In this document: piece after piece, positions 60,639 to 64,000 of the stretch
Position numbering within the stretch: position 1 is the stretch's first letter
How the letters are laid out: every line of letters starts with the position of its first letter
Source: Scytonema tolypothrichoides VB-61278
GTDB lineage: Bacteria > Cyanobacteriota > Cyanobacteriia > Cyanobacteriales > Nostocaceae
Assembly (NCBI RefSeq): GCF_000828085.3
Contig: NZ_JXCA02000027.1
Location: forward strand, 337,273 to 401,272
Length of the DNA: 64,000 nucleotides
Reading direction: 5' to 3'
Made by a program: the position numbers and the translations under genes
Notes under the pieces: generated by a model
The model's database searches: none
Told to the model about the DNA's origin: nothing
What the model saw: only the letters and a program-made list of their open reading frames with translations

Positions 60639-60886
60639 ATGCAAGACGAACTCAAGAATGTTATTTCTCAAGCGATGAACACTAACTCTGAGTCTGAGCC
60701 AGAACAAACGACACCAATTGCTGAAGAATTATCTGATGAAGAGCTAGAAACAGTGGCTGGTGGTGTTTGTTTATACACATCTAGATGTGTATAAGAGACA
60801 GGGCTGGTGGTGTTTGTGTAGGTTGGTCATTTGCCAAAGTTTGCATTGGTTGGAGTTTTATTCGTAACGCTAACAAGATGGTGTAA
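60639..60886 (+). pseudogene. lanA2: Lanthipeptide precursor 2, broken by adapter sequence
   Basis: The leader is intact from ATG at 60639 to VAGG, but the core becomes VCLYTSRCV and stops at 60792-60794 because a 31-base synthetic Tn5/Nextera mosaic-end sequence (60771-60801) has been placed there. The 16 bases before it (GGCTGGTGGTGTTTGT, 60755-60770) are repeated right after it (60802-60817). Deleting 60771-60817 gives an intact 66-residue precursor ending at 60886 with the same core as copy 1. The break is almost surely not biological. Confidence 0.93.
60771..60801. other. Nextera/Tn5 mosaic-end adapter (artefact)
   Basis: AGATGTGTATAAGAGACAG (60783-60801) is the full 19-base synthetic mosaic end. 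It is joined head-on to its partial reverse complement TTATACACATCT (60771-60782). The natural Tn5 ends differ, so this is library-preparation sequence left in the assembly, not a transposon. Confidence 0.96.
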
Positions 60887-60947
60887 GCCAATTAGTCACA
60901 ACTTGAACAAACAAATCGCAATTAATAAGTACATAGGAGACAAAATC

Positions 60948-61148
60948 ATGCAAGACGAACTCAAGAATGTTATTTCTCAAGCGATGAACACTAACTCTGA
61001 GTCTGAGCCAGAACAAACGACACCAATTGCTGAAGAATTATCTGATGAAGAGCTAGAAACAGTGGCTGGTGGTGTCTGTTTGTTAGGAAGTCGTCGCAAA
61101 ATATGCATTCTTTGGACTAAGATTCGTAATGCTAACGAATTAGTGTAG
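60948..61148 (+). CDS. lanA3: Lanthipeptide precursor 3
   Basis: 66 residues with TAGGAGA before the ATG. The leader is nearly identical to copies 1 and 2 (MQDELKNVISQAMNTNSESE to VAGG). The core is VCLLGSRRKICILWTKIRNA and then NELV. Cys2, Ser6, Cys11 and Thr15 keep the two C-x3-S/T units, and the RNAN tail is conserved. The middle of the core is basic, unlike copy 1. The sharp contrast between an unchanged leader and a changed core fits diversified RiPP precursor families. Confidence 0.94.
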   Translation: MQDELKNVISQAMNTNSESEPEQTTPIAEELSDEELETVAGGVCLLGSRRKICILWTKIRNANELV

Positions 61149-61361
61149 TCCACAGATTAACAAGCCATATGAAGTCCAGGTGATGAGTTTATACACTTGG
61201 GTTAATGGTAGCTGTCATTCTAAAGGGTGTAGCTACACAACTAAAGCCTGCACAGGATGGCTTAGTTCGTATAGTCCCAGGCTTTAGACTGAGGGCTTAT
61301 CTTAATGTCTGTAATCCTTGGATTTCATATTACAACTTATTAGAAAGTAAGAGAGAAGAAA

Positions 61362-61559
61362 ATGCAAGACGAACTGAAAAATGTTATCTATCAAGCTATG
61401 AACAATAGCTCCGAAGTTAAACCAGAACAATCTGAAGGGATTGAAGAATTATCTGATGAAGAGCTAGAAACAGTGGCTGGTGGTATTTGTTTGCTGTGGA
61501 CTACCCCCATAGTATGCCTTCGTTACACTCAGTTTCGTAACGCTAACAAGTTAGTGTAA
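61362..61559 (+). CDS. lanA4: Lanthipeptide precursor 4
   Basis: 65 residues. The leader is more diverged (MQDELKNVIYQAMNNSSEVK, ending EELSDEELETVAGG). The core is ICLLWTTPIVCLRYTQF and then RNANKLV. Cys2, Thr6, Cys11 and Thr15 again form two C-x3-S/T units. It lies 213 bases after copy 3, with a spacer holding no gene, and is followed by a hairpin terminator. It is the oldest or most diverged member of the array. Confidence 0.93.
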   Translation: MQDELKNVIYQAMNNSSEVKPEQSEGIEELSDEELETVAGGICLLWTTPIVCLRYTQFRNANKLV

Positions 61560-61607
61560 ACCCCACCTTAACAATCTTATAACTACTTGAAAACTCTCAT
61601 ACGACAT

Positions 61608-61656
61608 AACCCAGTGAACTTTGACAGCTAATTCTGCCAGATTCACTGGGTTTTCT
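61608..61656 (+). terminator. Rho-independent terminator of the precursor array
   Basis: AACCCAGTGAA (61608-61618) pairs perfectly with TTCACTGGGTT (61642-61652) over a loop that itself can fold, followed by TTCT. It lies 49 bases after the last precursor stop. Confidence 0.85.
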
Positions 61657-61831
61657 AAAAAAACGTCTCATACTCTCAGATCATTAACTGCTAATTTTTT
61701 TGAATTTTTACCGAAACAATTCAAATGATTAGTGTAAGCTGATGCTTATCAGTATTGCTAAGAATAACAGCAATAAATAAAAATTATAACCTGCTTTAAC
61801 CTAAACTGTTTTAGGAAAGTTTTTAAACTCT

Positions 61832-63076
61832 ATGAAAAATTTGAAACTCCTCCAAGGTATCATTACATCAGGGGTGATTGCGACAACTGCCGCAATGGGC
61901 AGCTTTATTACCACGGTTCAGGCAGCTACCTTCACTTTGCCAATTGAAGCAGCAGCCAAAGCCACAGGAATTGATGTATTACGAGACCGTTACGGTCTGG
62001 ACGGCACGGGAATTACCATCGGTGTGATATCTGATAGCTTTGCCACAGCAACAACCTTTGACGCCTCTGGCAATTTGGATACCTATACGACCAACATCGT
62101 CAATGGCTACCTACCTTCTGGTATTAATGTGCTAAAGGACTACGCGCAACCTGATGCCCAGGATGAGGGTCGCGCTATATCGCAGATCATCCATGCTGTC
62201 GCTCCAGGAGCTAGGTTAGCGTTTTACACAGGTACGGGCGGCGTGGATTCCTTCAGTCAAGCCATTCAAGCTCTGGCGTCTGCTGGAGCAGATATCATTG
62301 TGGATGATATCGGTTTGCTCCCCCAGAATACTCCTGATGCACCCTCAAATTTGCTAGATCTAGAGCCTCCTAATGGTTCTATTAACCAAGCAATTAACTC
62401 GGTATTCAATCAGGGAATTTCTTACATCACTGACGCTGGTAATGATTTTCCCGATACTCCAATATACGGACACACAAATAACCCAAATGCACTGAGTGTC
62501 GGAGCAGTGTACTATGGAAACGCCCAATTCTACTCAAACCGAGCATTTGGTGTTATTGTAGAGCAGGGACAACTCGAACCCTTTTCTTCAGAAGGCAACC
62601 CAAGTTCTGTAAAGCCTGATGTTGTCGCTCCAGATGGGCTACCAATTTCCTTCAATTTGGGTGGAGGCTCTCGTCCTTATGATGACCCCCGCTTCTTCAG
62701 CTTCTTCGGGACTTCGATATCGGCTCCGTTTACAGCTGCAGTCGCAGCACTGCTACGACAGGCAAACCCAAGCGCAACGCCGACGGAAATCTACAATGCG
62801 CTGAGAAATACAGCTTACAACCCAACGCCCGGCTTTGACTCCAGACGTGGCTTTGGTTTGATTAGGGGAGATCAAGCTATTCTCGCACTGGGTGTGCAAT
62901 CCAAACCAACAACTATCCCTGAACCTTCTGCTGCCCCAGCTTTGCTGTGTATTAGCGTTCTGATTGCTGGTCTACTTCTGAAACGGAATCAGGTAAATTC
63001 CCAAGCCATAACTCCACCCAGCGATCGCCTCATGTTAGTTCACTCAGGACTGAAGCAGTTATCCAAAGCCTCCTGA
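61832..63076 (+). CDS. S8-fold serine protease with acidic triad and PEP-CTERM tail
   Basis: 414 residues. Signal peptide at 1-31 (GSFITTVQAA). The subtilase-like domain has Asp68 (IGVISDSF), Glu112 where subtilisins have His (DEGRAISQII), Asp158/159 in the oxyanion region (IIVDDIGL) and Ser295 (FFGTSISAPFTAAV). Glu and Asp at these positions recall sedolisins rather than classical subtilisins. Near residue 363 the PEP-CTERM signal reads TIPEPSAAPALLCISVLIAG then LLLKRN, but a further 30-residue tail follows. It is 272 bases after the precursor array and in the same direction, so it could process exported peptide (inference). Confidence 0.85.
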   Translation: MKNLKLLQGIITSGVIATTAAMGSFITTVQAATFTLPIEAAAKATGIDVLRDRYGLDGTGITIGVISDSFATATTFDASGNLDTYTTNIVNGYLPSGINVLKDYAQPDAQDEGRAISQIIHAVAPGARLAFYTGTGGVDSFSQAIQALASAGADIIVDDIGLLPQNTPDAPSNLLDLEPPNGSINQAINSVFNQGISYITDAGNDFPDTPIYGHTNNPNALSVGAVYYGNAQFYSNRAFGVIVEQGQLEPFSSEGNPSSVKPDVVAPDGLPISFNLGGGSRPYDDPRFFSFFGTSISAPFTAAVAALLRQANPSATPTEIYNALRNTAYNPTPGFDSRRGFGLIRGDQAILALGVQSKPTTIPEPSAAPALLCISVLIAGLLLKRNQVNSQAITPPSDRLMLVHSGLKQLSKAS

Positions 63077-63579
63077 AGGAATGGCGACTCAAACTAAGGC
63101 TACCGACGACAACCTACCCCCAAGTTGGTTGATAAGAAACAGGGGTGTGGGCTTCTTAGTAGACGTCACCATAAAACGGGTTCGGAATTGGCTTAAGAGA
63201 TCATTCATTTCCCTGTTTTGGCATAATTTTGATTTCCGAACCCTATTAATGATGAGTTGTACTTAGTGCTGTCACTATCAAATAGTTATCTAGCAAACGA
63301 TTATGGTTTCAAATACCGCAAAACTGACACAAGTCAAGGCTATTGCTGCTACGCGAATGACCAATCTAGAACTCGCAGCAAGAGCCATAATAGTTCTTAT
63401 AGTTGTTTATTACGGAACTTTACTGGATTTGTTATCAGGCACAAAAGAAGACTGAATCAAAAAGCGTTGAGTGTCTGTATGGGCTATATGATGCCTGAAG
63501 TATTTCTATTCCTGACTGGTAAAGATGATAAAATATAGCTTAAGCGCGATTCTCGTTTGAATCGCGCTTAAACTCTGTT
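63077..63579. other. 503-base intergenic region, no convincing gene
   Basis: Two short plus-strand frames (63081-63266 and 63257-63538) have no ribosome site and no domain. The region has moderate AT content and ends in the hairpin at 63540-63571. It separates the protease gene from the convergent AraC gene. Confidence 0.55.
63540..63571. terminator. Hairpin, possible bidirectional terminator
   Basis: TTAAGCGCGATTC (63540-63552) and GAATCGCGCTTAA (63559-63571) form a perfect 13-bp stem with a 6-base loop, between convergent genes and 8 bases from the AraC stop. The following T run is weak on both strands. Confidence 0.65.
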
Positions 63580-64000
63580 CTATGCAGTACTTGATTGATC
63601 ACGGTGTTGGTTTCGCCACACTTGAGGAGTCGTTCCAAAGCTGATGCGAAACTGACGAAACAAACAGCCTGTATATTGATAGCCTACTGCTTCAGCAATC
63701 TGCTCTACTGACTGGTTAGTTTCCAAAAGCAAGGAGCATGTCTTTGCCATCCGGCGCTGGGCAATCCATTGATGCACCGTTTTTCCCGTCTGACGTCGTA
63801 CGAGATCTGTTAAGTAAGCTGGGGCATAACCAACCGCTTGGGCTACATCACTTAAGTTTATTGACTGGTCATAATTGGCTTCAATAAAGTCGAACACTTC
63901 TTTAAGTTGAGGGCAAACAGGAAAGATTGATTGGGGGTTTGCTGGAAGAGTAGTCTCAGCAGCAGGTAGTGTTGTAACTTGTTGTGATTTATCAGCAGGA
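63580..64000 (-). CDS. AraC-family transcriptional regulator (5' end outside window)
   Basis: The frame is open from the window edge at 64000 to the stop at 63580, giving about 139 visible residues; the start lies beyond the window. The C-terminal double helix-turn-helix is clear: INLSDVAQAVGYAPAYLTDL and VEQIAEAVGYQYTGCLFRQF, followed by RISFGTTPQVWR. The preceding visible stretch (TTLPAAETTLPANPQSIFPV) is a linker. The N-terminal sensor is not visible, so the inducer is unknown. It may control the neighbouring lanthipeptide locus, but nothing in the sequence proves that. Confidence 0.9.
   Translation of the reverse strand, partial: PADKSQQVTTLPAAETTLPANPQSIFPVCPQLKEVFDFIEANYDQSINLSDVAQAVGYAPAYLTDLVRRQTGKTVHQWIAQRRMAKTCSLLLETNQSVEQIAEAVGYQYTGCLFRQFRISFGTTPQVWRNQHRDQSSTA

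Noticed and set aside
60522-60794. 90-residue ORF starting MPKFALVGVL in the precursor array, and its twin at 60831-61148
   Set aside because: These frames run through the core of one precursor out of frame and through the spacer before joining the true leader frame. The real starts are the MQDELKN ATGs at 60639 and 60948, each with a TAGGAGA site.
60771-60801. Natural Tn5 or IS50 insertion in the precursor gene
   Set aside because: The 19-mer is the engineered mosaic end, not the natural outer or inner end. No transposase or cargo is present and the partial ends are joined to each other.
61205-61408. 67-codon ORF between precursors 3 and 4
   Set aside because: It overlaps the start of precursor 4 in another frame and lacks a ribosome site and a GG leader.
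63081-63538. Two short ORFs after the protease gene
   Set aside because: No ribosome sites, no domains, and codon use unlike neighbours; probably chance frames.

Overview
The window comes from a filamentous, probably heterocyst-forming cyanobacterium. The evidence is many HIP1 octamers (GCGATCGC), a CAAD-domain thylakoid protein, a PEP-CTERM protein, heptanucleotide tandem repeats (STRR type), short hairpin repeats and MITEs, moderate GC content and typical cyanobacterial gene families. There is no rRNA, tRNA, phage or CRISPR. Genus assignment is not attempted.

Layout. (a) 0-11 kb: stress and housekeeping genes: a general-stress-like fragment, a BON lipoprotein, a CAAD protein, a cation/proton antiporter with two Usp domains, a trypsin-NUC1 nuclease fusion, a metallophosphoesterase paired with a lipid kinase, and a small heat-shock protein. 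(b) 11.1-14.0 kb: an SDR/ABM/isochorismatase operon divergent from a TetR regulator, with two near-identical palindromic operators. (c) 15.8-23.0 kb: a six-gene stressosome operon (RsbR, RsbS, RsbT, an ATPase-PP2C protein and two hybrid kinases). (d) 23.4-27.5 kb: an operon of a beta-propeller protein, a DUF305 protein, a response regulator and a kinase. (e) 27.9-36.2 kb: a NHLM-type peptide export module (double cNMP-binding protein, HlyD adaptor, C39-peptidase ABC transporter, second ABC transporter) containing MITEs. (f) 36-44 kb: a cofactorless-dioxygenase-like alpha/beta protein, a VOC protein, MarR, sucrose-phosphate synthase, an S10 peptidase, a MinD-like ATPase and a haem-motif sensor. 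(g) 44.7-55.5 kb: a copper/metal resistance island (HMA chaperone, Cu P-type ATPase, cupredoxin, methyltransferase, MerR, HMA pseudogene, metal-type lipoprotein, RND adaptor and pump) with MerR-type promoters of 19-bp spacing. (h) 56.8-63.1 kb: a class II lanthipeptide locus (LanM of the CCG type, four tandem precursor genes, an S8-fold PEP-CTERM protease). (i) The right edge holds an AraC-type regulator.

How they work together. The LanM locus and the export module about 20 kb away look like two halves of one RiPP pathway. LanM would modify short cores carrying two Cys-x3-Ser/Thr units, and the C39 transporter would cut after the GG motif and export the product. The second precursor copy is broken by a synthetic Nextera/Tn5 mosaic-end sequence. 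That is a library or assembly artefact, and removing 47 bases restores an intact 66-residue gene. The copper island and the stressosome operon are the other coherent systems. All functional statements are from reading motifs; no database search was run.
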